Position numbers and translations under genes: made by a program. 26,657 nucleotides of DNA from JBMFOH01 sp049969715 [NCBI: bacterium] (GTDB taxonomy: Bacteria; DUMJ01). This document shows positions 1 to 7,856 of the stretch, in pieces (the first letter of the stretch is position 1; every line of letters begins with the position of its first letter). The notes beneath the pieces are model-generated. The model was not told the DNA's origin, made no database searches, and saw only the letters and a program-made list of their open reading frames with translations. The DNA lies in NCBI GenBank assembly GCA_049969715.1, contig JBMFOH010000023.1, positions 1-26,657 of the forward strand, given 5' to 3'.

Positions 1-1
1 T

Positions 2-217
2 CAGAAGGAGGCAGAGGAGATTGCTAGAAGGATGAAAAGTGAGGAAGAGGCCATAGAGTTAGCATTGAATATAGAAAAGGACACGCTATTATTCTATTAC
101 GAACTGATAGATGGGGTAGAAAGAGAGGAAAAAGAGATAGTTAAAAGACTAATAGAGCAAGAGAAGACTCATATTAGAAGATTAACTACCCTGAGACAGA
201 TAATAAAAGCAGGTTGA
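2..217 (+). CDS. Ferritin-like/rubrerythrin-type protein, C-terminal part (cut by window edge)
   Basis: The reading frame is open from the window edge, so only the last 71 residues are visible and the true start lies outside. The segment is all-helical and charged. It carries an E-K-D-x-x-x-x-F-Y-Y-E-L helix and a later E-Q-E-K-T-H-I-R-R-L helix, the spacing of the E and E-x-x-H ligands in the second half of a ferritin-like four-helix bundle that binds a di-iron centre. Such proteins (rubrerythrin family) usually protect anaerobes against peroxide or oxygen or store iron. No rubredoxin-like C-x-x-C domain follows; the protein ends right after the helix (RQIIKAG). The family call rests on these helices only, and the exact subfamily cannot be given. 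Confidence 0.6.
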   Translation, partial: QKEAEEIARRMKSEEEAIELALNIEKDTLLFYYELIDGVEREEKEIVKRLIEQEKTHIRRLTTLRQIIKAG

Positions 218-237
218 TCTATACCCCCTCAGAGTTT

Positions 238-266
238 TTGACTATATAGGAATTTCATGCTATTCT
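238..266 (+). promoter_or_regulatory. Sigma70-type promoter for the barrel-like gene at 299
   Basis: TTGACT (238-243), a 17-bp spacer and TATTCT (261-266) lie 32 bp upstream of the start codon and just before the AAGAAAGGAGG ribosome-binding site. Near-consensus by inspection only. Confidence 0.55.
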
Positions 267-298
267 ATTCTTAGAAACTATTAAGAAAGGAGGAAGCG

Positions 299-748
299 AT
301 GAAAGTAAAGGTAATTTTCGGGGCGTTAACAGTATTCTTTTTTCTCTTTGTTTCTTCGATAGCTTGGGCGGACCCATTTAGTATAGGGATGAAAATAGAT
401 CTCTTAGATATAGGGAGAGCAAATCTACCCTTCTTTGGAATCAGTATGGAAACAGAGCTTATCCCATCCTTTGGAAGTAGACTCTCTATATCTTTCAACG
501 CCACAGATAGTACAGTACTTTCGCTTTTGGGGATAGATGGACTATATAAAATATCTTTTCCCGGGGAGATTCTTATCCCATATTTTGGCTTAGGGATCGC
601 TTATCTTACTGATGGAACTTCAGGTGCTAGTGGCGGTAATTTTTTCGGAGGATTAGAAGTAGACAATATGACTCTAGAGGGAGGTTTTCTCTATTTCTTT
701 GAGAGTAACACCCTAAGCTCTAGGATTGGATTTTATATCCCATTTTAG
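299..748 (+). CDS. Small secreted beta-barrel-like protein (hypothetical)
   Basis: 149 residues. The first 24 form a Sec signal peptide: K3/K5, a hydrophobic core FGALTVFFFLFVSSI, then AWA before DPF. There is no lipobox Cys, so the mature protein is exported and not lipidated. The rest alternates polar and hydrophobic/aromatic residues in short strands separated by Gly/Ser/Asn turns, and the chain ends in -RIGFYIPF. A C-terminal Phe after an aromatic/hydrophobic alternating strand is the recognition signature of outer-membrane beta-barrels handled by BAM. At about 125 mature residues it could form a small 8-stranded barrel. No named family is recognised. The start is supported by a strong ribosome-binding site (AAGGAGG) with good spacing. 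It has its own promoter and a strong downstream hairpin, so it is probably monocistronic. Confidence 0.7.
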   Translation: MKVKVIFGALTVFFFLFVSSIAWADPFSIGMKIDLLDIGRANLPFFGISMETELIPSFGSRLSISFNATDSTVLSLLGIDGLYKISFPGEILIPYFGLGIAYLTDGTSGASGGNFFGGLEVDNMTLEGGFLYFFESNTLSSRIGFYIPF

Positions 749-798
749 GGATAAATAATAGGAAGAGGAGCGGTTACTCCTCTTCCTATTATTTATCC
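749..798. terminator. Perfect 22-bp hairpin, bidirectional terminator between convergent genes
   Basis: Arms 749-770 and 777-798 are exactly complementary over 22 bp, with a 6-nt loop CGGTTA. The core is GGAAGAGGAG/CTCCTCTTCC and the outer part is AT-rich, supplying a T-rich exit on both strands. It begins one base after the stop codon of the upstream gene and ends 7 bases before the stop codon of the convergent gene. Confidence 0.85.
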
Positions 799-804
799 TA
801 TTAT

Positions 805-2106
805 TTATAAGATGTAATTATATCTTTTCCCTAGCTCTGCATATATCTCTATCCTCTTATTGAGATCTGGATATCTCTCTATAGTTTCTCTAGAAAAGAG
901 TCCTTTATTTATATCTTTTGTAGCTAGCCTTTCATGAGCGATCAATGCCCACGTTGAATCTATAAGGTTTCTAAATTCAGGGTCTTTTAATTTCTCGCAT
1001 ATAAATGGTTGTCTAGGAGAATTTATGTCCTCCCCACTTATCTGAAAGAATCCATACTTATCGCAGAGAGCCTTTACCCTTTTAAGTTGAGCCAATGTAT
1101 TTCTTGAGGGCATATACGTAACAGCATCGAATCCCAATCCTTTAAGGACATCAAAAAGGAGGTCTAGATATTCGTCCTCAAACTTTTCACTCTTCTTATC
1201 GCCAGTAACAGATTCTTCTATATCACCAAGATATGCATATGCCAGAATAGAACCAATCTCCTTTGAAAATCTAACTATCTCCTCTACATCGGGGCATTCT
1301 GTAGTTGCCTCTATATAGAATCTTTCTACCAGTTCTGCCTTTAGGGCTCCTAAGAGGTCATAGTCATAAAATTCATTATTCGCATCCAATAAGTAGTTCT
1401 CTATCCTCCTGGTTAATCTTATCTTTAATATCTCCTTCAGGAATCTAACAAGATTTTCTCCTTTCCCATATTTTTCTATCAGTCTATGGGATAAAGCAAA
1501 GATGATATGCCTTTCTGTGATACTTCCACCTTCATTATACATAGAGAGAGGTATAACATCCTTTTCAAAATCAATATGGATGTCTAATGGTTCCATCATA
1601 TGGTTAATCCTCTCTACCATTAATCTGTTTCTCTTATTCCTCTCAGAAAGATAATAAGATAAGTATTCCCTTACCTTGTCGACCTGGGTATGGGGGATAC
1701 CATGCAAAGAGACATAGGCTATAGACCGCTGGTCAGGATTATTAAGCTTTCTACCCTTTAATGGAGTTTTAGAAAAGTCTACCCTACATTCTATACCTAT
1801 CGTAGTTGCTATTTCCATAATCTTACCTGCAGTAATAAACTCCTTTGCCCCACTTATAGAATCATGGTCCATTATACCTGCAGTAATGAGCCCTGATTTG
1901 TAAGCCATCCATATGGCTTTAGTAGGAGAATATGGAGAAAAAGAATAGGTTGTATGAATATGATTATTCACTGCATAGTCATTTACCTCAGGTCTTGCTA
2001 TATCTCCCTTATCTATCCCCTCTTTTAATATCTTTAGATTTGTAAGTCTTATATCAACCTTAGGATTGTTTAAATCCTCTATATACTCTAGGTATCTTTC
2101 TTGCAT
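805..2106 (-). CDS. PHP-domain metal-dependent phosphoesterase
   Basis: 433 residues. The PHP (polymerase and histidinol phosphatase) signature begins after a short N-terminal helical part: N-H-I-H-T-T-Y-S-F-S-P-Y-S at about 48-60 (H49, H51), then I-M-D-H-D-S (D80, H81) and G-I-E (E106). Later acidic/His positions include S-G-E-D-I-N near 355. PHP proteins bind two or three metal ions in a TIM-like barrel and hydrolyse phosphate esters. The natural substrate here cannot be told. It is longer than stand-alone histidinol phosphatase (about 270 aa) because of a helical insert between about 130 and 280. The start codon is preceded by AGAAAGGAG. It is divergent from the slipin gene and convergent with the barrel-like gene, so probably monocistronic. 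A possible promoter is an extended -10 TG-A-TAGTAT with the TAGTAT at 2136-2141 on this strand. Confidence 0.75.
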   Translation of the reverse strand: MQERYLEYIEDLNNPKVDIRLTNLKILKEGIDKGDIARPEVNDYAVNNHIHTTYSFSPYSPTKAIWMAYKSGLITAGIMDHDSISGAKEFITAGKIMEIATTIGIECRVDFSKTPLKGRKLNNPDQRSIAYVSLHGIPHTQVDKVREYLSYYLSERNKRNRLMVERINHMMEPLDIHIDFEKDVIPLSMYNEGGSITERHIIFALSHRLIEKYGKGENLVRFLKEILKIRLTRRIENYLLDANNEFYDYDLLGALKAELVERFYIEATTECPDVEEIVRFSKEIGSILAYAYLGDIEESVTGDKKSEKFEDEYLDLLFDVLKGLGFDAVTYMPSRNTLAQLKRVKALCDKYGFFQISGEDINSPRQPFICEKLKDPEFRNLIDSTWALIAHERLATKDINKGLFSRETIERYPDLNKRIEIYAELGKRYNYIL

Positions 2107-2174
2107 AATATCTAACTCCTTTCTATTTTATTTTTATACTATCACAAAACGAATGCTTTGGAAATATAATTTTA

Positions 2175-2183
2175 TGATACAAT
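2175..2183 (+). promoter_or_regulatory. Extended -10 promoter element for the slipin operon
   Basis: TG-A-TACAAT (2175-2183) is an extended -10 box 26 bp upstream of the slipin start. The -35 region is poor, as expected for extended -10 promoters. A matching TG-A-TAGTAT faces the other way at 2136-2144 for the divergent PHP gene. Confidence 0.4.
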
Positions 2184-2209
2184 ATAAGAAAAAGATGGGA
2201 GGGATATTT

Positions 2210-3157
2210 ATGAAGTTAGTCCCAATAGTTTTCCTATCCATTATTGTTATAGAAGCCATATGGTGGATAGTGTGGATGGTATTAGCATTTACTAGAAAGA
2301 TCTATGCTAACTTCTTCTTTATGCTCGCCATATTCATAGGATGGGGGTTTCTAGCCCATATAGGTATAAGAAATATCACAACGATAACTATCCTAGAGAA
2401 GGCTATCGGTTCATTTGGACTACTGCTTGTTCTCTTTATAGTACCTATTATCCTACTCCCAGGGATGGTAGTGATTATTCCAGAATATCAGCGGGGCGTA
2501 CTTTTCCGATTGGGTAGATTAGCAGGAACATTAAATCCAGGGCTTAATGTCATCTTTCCCTTTGGTATAGATCGAGTTTGGAAGATAGACCTAAGGACAT
2601 TCACCATAGATGTATCAAAACAGGAGGTAATTACTAAAGATAACGTTCCTGTAATGGTTGACGCGGTAGTATACTTCAATGTGTCTAATCCTGTTCTAGC
2701 AGTAACTAAGGTGGAGAACTATACTAACAGTACTACCTTATTAGCACAGACTCTTCTACGTTCGGTTTTGGGGCAGCATGAGTTAGATGATATGTTAGCC
2801 CAAAGAGCACAGCTCAATGAGGTATTAAAGAATCTCCTTGACGAAGCTACTGACCCTTGGGGTATAAAGGTGACAGCAGTAGAAATAAAAAGTGTGGAAC
2901 TACCAGATACAATGAAACGAGCTATGGCAAAGCAAGCAGAGGCAGAGAGAGAAAGAAGGGCTAAGATTATAGCTGCCGATGGTGAATATCAGGCTGCACA
3001 GAAACTATTAGAGGCTGCCCAGGTGATCTCTAAAGACCCATCAGCAATACAACTGCGTTATCTACAGACATTAACAGAGATAGCAGTAGAGAAGAATTCT
3101 ACAATAATATTCCCGTTACCTATGGAGATATTAAAAATCTTTGAGGCGAAAGCCTAA
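2210..3157 (+). CDS. Slipin / stomatin-like SPFH (band 7) membrane protein
   Basis: 315 residues from the ATG at 2210, chosen because it has a GGGAGGG ribosome-binding site; a longer open frame reaching back to 2066 runs through the divergent promoter and is unlikely. Hydrophobic segments lie at about 4-28, 33-52 and 66-90, so the N-terminus is more membrane-embedded than in simple slipins, which have one hairpin. The SPFH/band 7 domain follows at about 88-240: IIPEYQRGVLFRLGRL, then LNPGLNVIFPF, VDAVVYFNV and GIKVTAVEIKSVELPD. A charged Ala/Glu helix (about 238-275, KQAEAERERRAKII) is the usual oligomerising coiled coil. Slipins scaffold membrane microdomains and often pair with an NfeD-like protein; no NfeD gene is adjacent here. 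It heads a run with three further genes. Confidence 0.88.
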   Translation: MKLVPIVFLSIIVIEAIWWIVWMVLAFTRKIYANFFFMLAIFIGWGFLAHIGIRNITTITILEKAIGSFGLLLVLFIVPIILLPGMVVIIPEYQRGVLFRLGRLAGTLNPGLNVIFPFGIDRVWKIDLRTFTIDVSKQEVITKDNVPVMVDAVVYFNVSNPVLAVTKVENYTNSTTLLAQTLLRSVLGQHELDDMLAQRAQLNEVLKNLLDEATDPWGIKVTAVEIKSVELPDTMKRAMAKQAEAERERRAKIIAADGEYQAAQKLLEAAQVISKDPSAIQLRYLQTLTEIAVEKNSTIIFPLPMEILKIFEAKA

Positions 3158-3173
3158 GATAAAAGGAGGAAAG

Positions 3174-3443
3174 ATGGATAATACAGAATGGATTTGGAAC
3201 GAGGAGTCAGGACTCTCAGAGGAAGGAAAGGAAAAGATACTAGAATTTATCAGAGAATTTGAAAAGGATGAAGGTGGTACCCTAGATATCCTTATTGAAG
3301 GGGTAGGAGGTCACTTCTCAGAGCTTATCAATTATCCCAAGCCTGAAGACTGGAAGTTTTTCCCTACTGAATGGATATGCTATAGAAAGGATAAGGAAGA
3401 GATGGCAAAAAGAGTTATAGAAAACCTTCATCCCGAGATGTAA
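3174..3443 (+). CDS. Hypothetical 89-aa soluble protein in the slipin run
   Basis: Start ATG at 3174 (MDNTEW...) has an AAAGGAGG ribosome-binding site 17 bp after the slipin stop codon; a farther in-frame ATG at 3141 would overlap the slipin gene and has no such site. The protein is acidic in its first half (EESGLSEEGKEKILEFIREFEKDE) and has a central Gly/Trp-rich stretch (LIEGVGGHFSELINYPKPEDWKFFPTEWICY). There is no signal peptide or membrane segment. I do not recognise a family. Tight spacing suggests co-transcription with slipin and the following acetyltransferase. Confidence 0.7.
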   Translation: MDNTEWIWNEESGLSEEGKEKILEFIREFEKDEGGTLDILIEGVGGHFSELINYPKPEDWKFFPTEWICYRKDKEEMAKRVIENLHPEM

Positions 3444-3457
3444 CCTATAGAGTACAG

Positions 3458-4084
3458 ATGTCTTTAAGTAATCTTACTATAAGAAGGGGTAGAATTGAAG
3501 ATGCTCAAGACTTTTCTAGTCTTGTTTTAATTTCTGCCCCTATCTTTTTCCCATTATTGTTTGGGCATAATGTTCAAGAAGTAATGAAGAACCTGTTCCG
3601 AAATCATAGCAATATTTTTAGCTTCCAACATTCATATTTTATCGAACTAGATGGTAGAAACATTGGTATGGCTCTTGGGTATACTTGGAATGAGGGAAGG
3701 GAGGAAGGGTTTAATACTGGAATGCTTCTAGTTAAATATCTCAAATGGGATATCATTACACAGGCTCATTATCTACTTAAAGCCCGAGAGATATTGGGAG
3801 AGATCATAGAAGGAGACTATTATATAAGTAATATTGCAGTGTATCCTGAATTTAGAGGACTTGGATTAGGAACTAAGCTTCTAGAGAAGATGGAAGACGA
3901 AGCGAAGGAAACAGATTGCAAGAGAATGATATTAGATTTAGAGACTGAGAATAAGGGTGCAATGGCATTATACAAAAGACTTGGATACGATACAGAGAAG
4001 GAGTCTTCCACCATGGTTATTAGAGGCAAGAGATTTAAATTCCTTAGAATGAGAAAGATTATAAAAAGAGGGATGGGAGGGTGA
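3458..4084 (+). CDS. GNAT-family N-acetyltransferase
   Basis: 208 residues. GNAT motif A, the acetyl-CoA pyrophosphate loop, is clear at about 123-140: ISNIAVYPEFRGLGLGTKLL with R-G-L-G-L-G at 133-138. Motif B follows as ENKGAMALYKRLGYD at about 164-178. The N-terminal part (IRRGRIEDAQDF) is the usual first strand and helix. Between about 30 and 115 there is a larger hydrophobic/aromatic insertion (FFPLLFGHNVQEVMKNLF), a likely substrate pocket. The substrate is unknown. It begins 14 bases after the previous gene and ends 4 bases before the next, so it belongs to the same transcript. Its ribosome-binding site is weak, consistent with translational coupling. Confidence 0.8.
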   Translation: MSLSNLTIRRGRIEDAQDFSSLVLISAPIFFPLLFGHNVQEVMKNLFRNHSNIFSFQHSYFIELDGRNIGMALGYTWNEGREEGFNTGMLLVKYLKWDIITQAHYLLKAREILGEIIEGDYYISNIAVYPEFRGLGLGTKLLEKMEDEAKETDCKRMILDLETENKGAMALYKRLGYDTEKESSTMVIRGKRFKFLRMRKIIKRGMGG

Positions 4085-4088
4085 TTAA

Positions 4089-5207
4089 ATGTGTGACACT
4101 ATTGTGGCTTTAGGAAATTCCACATTGAATGGATCCGTCTTGTTTGGTAAAAATAGTGATAGAGAAAAGGACGAGCCTCATATTATAATACGAGTTCCAA
4201 GGAAAGAACATAAGAAGGGAGAAAGGGTTAGGTGCACCTATATTGAGATCGATCAAGCTGAATTGACATATGACTGTATCCTGTGTAAACCATCCTGGAT
4301 ATGGGGTGCAGAGATGGGGGTAAATGAAAATGGGGTTGTAATAGGAAACGAAGCAGTATTTACGAAAGAAAGACAAGGTCCACCAGCACTTCTAGGAATG
4401 GATATCTTACGGCTTGCCCTTGAGAGGAGTAAGACAGCAAAAGAAGCGGTTGATAACATTATCTACCTTATAGAGCATTATGGACAGGGTGGAAAGTGTG
4501 GTTATACTAAGGACTTAAGATATCATAATTCCTTTCTTGTTGCTGATTTTACATCTGCCTGGGTTGTAGAAACAGCTGGCTCTTATTGGGAATTAGAAAA
4601 GGTCAAAGATATTAGAAGCATCTCTAATGCTCTAACTATAAGAGAGTTTAAGAAGAGATATGAGAATAAACTCATTACGAAATTCAGTTGTGGAGACTTT
4701 CGACAGAATCTAACTACGGGTATGCTAAGAGAAAAGAAGGAAAGACTTACAGTAGAGGATTTTAAAGATATCTTAAGGTATCATTATAATCTACACAGTA
4801 AAAACATCTTGTACGGTTCGATGAAAAACATATGTATGCACTCAAAAAGTATCATCTCAAGCGAGACAACAGGTAGTCTTATTGTAGAACTTGTAGATAA
4901 CGAGATAAATATATTTGCCACTGGGAGTTCTCTTCCTTGTCTTTCTGTATATAAACCCTTATGGTTTGTAGAGGATATGGAACTTTTCTATAGTGAAGAT
5001 AACATTAGCCCAGCAGTTGATTATTGGAAGGAGCAGAGAAAGATCATAGAGCAAGTTGAAAAGGGTAAAAGAGATAGAGCTACTTATTTGGAAAATAGAA
5101 ATCGAGTTGAAAGAGAGCTGTTTGAACTTGCAAGGTCTAGCAGAGATGATGTCGAAAGAGAAGAGGTTATAAAGAAGGCATGGAGAAGTATTCAAATTAC
5201 AGATTAA
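4089..5207 (+). CDS. C69-type (secernin/dipeptidase-like) Ntn-hydrolase
   Basis: 372 residues. It begins MCDTIVALGNSTLNGSVLFGKNSDR, the N-terminus of peptidase family C69/secernin proteins, where the Cys at position 2 becomes the N-terminal nucleophile after Met removal. Other conserved parts are WGAEMGVNENGVVIGNEAVF (about 72-91) and HNSFLVADFTSAWVVET (about 146-162), typical of the Ntn fold. The C-terminal 60 residues are highly charged and helical (EQRKIIEQVEKGKRDRATY), as in secernins. The family includes broad-specificity dipeptidases, but actual activity of secernin-like members is often unproven. No signal peptide is seen, so it is cytoplasmic. The start is fixed by the catalytic Cys and a GGGAGGG ribosome-binding site. 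It is the last gene of the slipin run; no clear terminator follows. Confidence 0.82.
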   Translation: MCDTIVALGNSTLNGSVLFGKNSDREKDEPHIIIRVPRKEHKKGERVRCTYIEIDQAELTYDCILCKPSWIWGAEMGVNENGVVIGNEAVFTKERQGPPALLGMDILRLALERSKTAKEAVDNIIYLIEHYGQGGKCGYTKDLRYHNSFLVADFTSAWVVETAGSYWELEKVKDIRSISNALTIREFKKRYENKLITKFSCGDFRQNLTTGMLREKKERLTVEDFKDILRYHYNLHSKNILYGSMKNICMHSKSIISSETTGSLIVELVDNEINIFATGSSLPCLSVYKPLWFVEDMELFYSEDNISPAVDYWKEQRKIIEQVEKGKRDRATYLENRNRVERELFELARSSRDDVEREEVIKKAWRSIQITD

Positions 5208-5244
5208 TCTAGTCTCATCCTATGAAAAGCTTAACAGCAAGAGA

Positions 5245-5292
5245 TTGACAAACTTATAAATGATATAGTATACTGTTATCAGTCGTATATAC
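5245..5292 (+). promoter_or_regulatory. Promoter with overlapping inverted repeats for the AraR-like regulator
   Basis: TTGACA (5245-5250), an 18-bp spacer and TATACT (5269-5274) form a near-consensus sigma70 promoter. An interrupted inverted repeat GATA-T-AGTA/TACT-GT-TATC (5262-5280) covers the -10 box, and a second palindrome GTATATAC (5285-5292) lies at the expected start of transcription. These are good candidates for autoregulatory operators of the following GntR/LacI-type regulator. Confidence 0.6.
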
Positions 5293-5312
5293 AATAGACA
5301 TTTAGAGGAGAT

Positions 5313-6449
5313 ATGTTAAAGGTATTGGGAGATTGGGATTTATTACCTATATATGCTAAGATAGCGGAGACCCTGAGGGAAGAGATAAAGAACGGTACTC
5401 TTAAGCCTGGGGACCAGCTTCCTACAGAGGAAGAGTTATGTAATTTCTATAATGTAAGTCGAGGGACTATAAGAAAGGCTCTCAGTCTATTAGAGTCGGA
5501 AGGTATTATCTCAAGGAGACAAGGAGTCGGAAGTTTTGTAGGTAGTGCACCTGAGAAGATATCGGCAAAAAGTATAGCCTTGATAATACCATATATGAAA
5601 TATATGGGCTCAGACCTTTTACTTGGTATAGAAAGAGCTATAAAGGTTGGCGGATATCATCTCTTTTTCTTCTGTTCTGATGGTAATGTAGACATAGAGG
5701 TAGAAAAGGTAAATCAGCTTATTAATTCAGATATAAAAGGAATCATCTTATATACACTTGAAGGAGAGTATAAAGACGTAGGAATAAGAAATCTGATAGA
5801 TTCAAAAAAGCCATTCGTTCTTATAGATAGGTATCTTCCTCATATCAATACATCCTGGGTGGTCTCTGATAACTATAATGGGGGCTATGAGATGACAAAA
5901 TATCTTATTAAAAGAGGACATTCTAGGATATGTTTTGCCATCTATTCTGAGGAGTACTATGAGGTTACCTCAGTGAGAGATAGAAGATTGGGGTATCTAA
6001 AGGCAATGGAAGATTATGAGTTATCTCCCAGTGTAATACAGTCTTATCCTCAGATGCCACCTCAAGATGAAAAGGAACTAAGAGAAGGTTTTAATATATT
6101 TATAGATGAAATAGAAAGGTCTATTAGAAATGAAGGAACTACCGCTTTCTTTGGGATAAACGATATGACTGCCGTAAGGATTATGAGGTCTCTTTCAGAG
6201 AGAGGATACAAGATTCCTCAGGAGGTATCGATTGTTGGCTTTGACTGTATGAGGATACTAAGAGACATTGGGATAAGGCTTACTTCTGTATATCAAGACT
6301 TCTTTCAGATGGGTTTTGAGGCAGGTAAGTTTATCCTAGAGAAGATTAATAACCCTAACCTAGAAGACAAGCAAATCTCTATACCTATAGAGATAAGGAG
6401 AGGAGATACAGTAAAGGCGTTTATAGAAGAGGAGGTGATAGGGGTATAA
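5313..6449 (+). CDS. GntR-LacI hybrid (AraR-like) transcriptional regulator
   Basis: 378 residues. The N-terminus is a GntR winged helix (about 12-78): PIYAKIAETLREEI, GTLKPGDQLPTEEELCNFY, VSRGTIRKALSLLESEGII and RRQGVGSFV. The rest (about 86-375) is a LacI/periplasmic-binding-protein-type sugar sensor: SIALIIPYM, IKGIILYTLEG, PFVLIDRYLP, VVSDNYNGGYEMTKYLI, FFGINDMTAVRIMRSL and VSIVGFDCMRILRD. This domain order is that of Bacillus AraR, which is released from DNA by a sugar. The neighbouring sugar importer is the obvious target, ligand unknown. The start is uncertain: the GAGGAG site ends only 2 bases before the ATG at 5313, while the TTG at 5325 is 14 bases away; both are imperfect. Confidence 0.88.
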   Translation: MLKVLGDWDLLPIYAKIAETLREEIKNGTLKPGDQLPTEEELCNFYNVSRGTIRKALSLLESEGIISRRQGVGSFVGSAPEKISAKSIALIIPYMKYMGSDLLLGIERAIKVGGYHLFFFCSDGNVDIEVEKVNQLINSDIKGIILYTLEGEYKDVGIRNLIDSKKPFVLIDRYLPHINTSWVVSDNYNGGYEMTKYLIKRGHSRICFAIYSEEYYEVTSVRDRRLGYLKAMEDYELSPSVIQSYPQMPPQDEKELREGFNIFIDEIERSIRNEGTTAFFGINDMTAVRIMRSLSERGYKIPQEVSIVGFDCMRILRDIGIRLTSVYQDFFQMGFEAGKFILEKINNPNLEDKQISIPIEIRRGDTVKAFIEEEVIGV

Positions 6450-6538
6450 GAGAAATTTAGGATTTTATGACTTATATCTTTAAGGGGGAAGTAAGAGGTA
6501 GGATTAAAATTTATAAATTAAGAAAAGGAGGCGTGTAA

Positions 6539-7843
6539 ATGTTTGGTAAGAAGCTATTAATAGGGTTTATTTCAGCTTTACTTGTTTTGAGTAGTTTGAC
6601 CTTTGCATTTGCTAAGACTACAGTGACATTTTGGTCTGTATTTACAGGAGACCCATATAAAAGTTCTATTCAACATATCGTAGATGAATTCAATAAACAG
6701 AACCCAGATATCGAAGTAAAAGTTACTCTAGTAGCAGCAAGCGCAGTAACAGATGTATCTAAGCTTATGACTGCAGTGGCAGGTGGAGTGGGACCAGACA
6801 TCTATACTGTAGATAGGTTTACCGCTGCTCAAAGAGGAGCGACTGGAATCCTCGAACCTCTAAACGACCTTATAAAGGCTTCATTCGGTTCTGTGGAAAC
6901 CCTCCAAAAGGAGTATCTACCTTTTGCTTGGGATGAAGCTACTTGGGATGGTAAGGTTTGGGTATTGCCATTTGATACAGATGATAGAGCTCTATACTAT
7001 AGAAGAGACCACATCAGAGAAGTGGGCCTTAGTGGGCCACCCAAGACTATAGCAGAACTAGATACATATGCAGAGAAGCTTACGAAGAAAGATGCAAGTG
7101 GAAGATTCCTAAGGATAGGATTTATTCCATGGTTAGCACAAGGATGGCATTATACCTGGGGATGGGCATTTGGTGGAGAATTTTATAATCCAAAGACAAG
7201 GAAGCTCACAATCACAGACCCTCGTATTGTGCAATCCTTTGAATGGCAGAAGAGCTATGCTGATAAATATGGTATAGCAGCTATTCAGTCATTCTCTTCT
7301 GCATTTGGTTCTGAGGCTCAGGACCCATTCATTATGGGTATGGTATCTATGAAAGTAGATGGAGACTGGACTTTAGCTTTTATGGACAAATTTGCTCCCA
7401 AGATGAAGTGGGGAGTTGACTATGGTGTAACCTACATTCCAAGACCAGCAGAGTTAGCTAAGAAGCCTATCACCTGGGCTGGCGGATGGAGTTTTGGTAT
7501 CCCCAAGGGAGCAAAGCATGCTAAAGAGGCATTTGAATTCATGAAGTTTGCCTGTGGACCAATTGGACAGAAAACCTACTCTATAGAAACACTACACTTA
7601 CCAACTGTTGCAGAACTTTTAAAGGATAAAGATATTAGAGGAGAGAGAAGACATGCCTTCTTTGTAGACCTATTAAGGTATGCAAAGAACCGTCCTCCTC
7701 TACCAGTAGGTGCTCTCCTTTGGGATGAGCTTACTGCAGCAAGAGATGCGGTTATCAATGGACAGAAGACACCTCTAAAGGCTTGCCAGGATGTCGAGGC
7801 AAGAGTACAGCCAGAACTAGATAAGTTTTTCGCAGGTAAATAA
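6539..7843 (+). CDS. Carbohydrate ABC transporter substrate-binding protein (family 1, MalE/UgpB type)
   Basis: 434 residues. Sec signal peptide at 1-25 (FGKKLLIGFISALLVLSSLTFAFA before K26) with no lipobox Cys, implying a soluble periplasmic protein rather than a lipoprotein. The mature start KTTVTFWSVFTGD..., then IVDEFNKQNPDIEVKV and GVGPDIYTVDRF, is characteristic of cluster B sugar-binding proteins. Later parts include WDGKVWVLPFDTDDRALYYRRD, FIMGMVSMKVDGDWTL and TWAGGWSFGIPKGAKHAKEAFEFMKF. It captures a sugar or glycoside and delivers it to the two permeases that follow. It has an AAAAGGAGG ribosome-binding site. The 89-bp gap to the regulator holds an AT-rich palindrome AATTTATAAATT (6508-6519) but no clear promoter, so read-through from the regulator is possible. 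Confidence 0.93.
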   Translation: MFGKKLLIGFISALLVLSSLTFAFAKTTVTFWSVFTGDPYKSSIQHIVDEFNKQNPDIEVKVTLVAASAVTDVSKLMTAVAGGVGPDIYTVDRFTAAQRGATGILEPLNDLIKASFGSVETLQKEYLPFAWDEATWDGKVWVLPFDTDDRALYYRRDHIREVGLSGPPKTIAELDTYAEKLTKKDASGRFLRIGFIPWLAQGWHYTWGWAFGGEFYNPKTRKLTITDPRIVQSFEWQKSYADKYGIAAIQSFSSAFGSEAQDPFIMGMVSMKVDGDWTLAFMDKFAPKMKWGVDYGVTYIPRPAELAKKPITWAGGWSFGIPKGAKHAKEAFEFMKFACGPIGQKTYSIETLHLPTVAELLKDKDIRGERRHAFFVDLLRYAKNRPPLPVGALLWDELTAARDAVINGQKTPLKACQDVEARVQPELDKFFAGK

Positions 7844-7856
7844 GGAGTATAGGGCA

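Noticed and set aside
2066-2209. Longer slipin start
   Set aside because: The extension crosses the divergent promoter and the start of the PHP gene; the ATG at 2210 has a proper ribosome-binding site.
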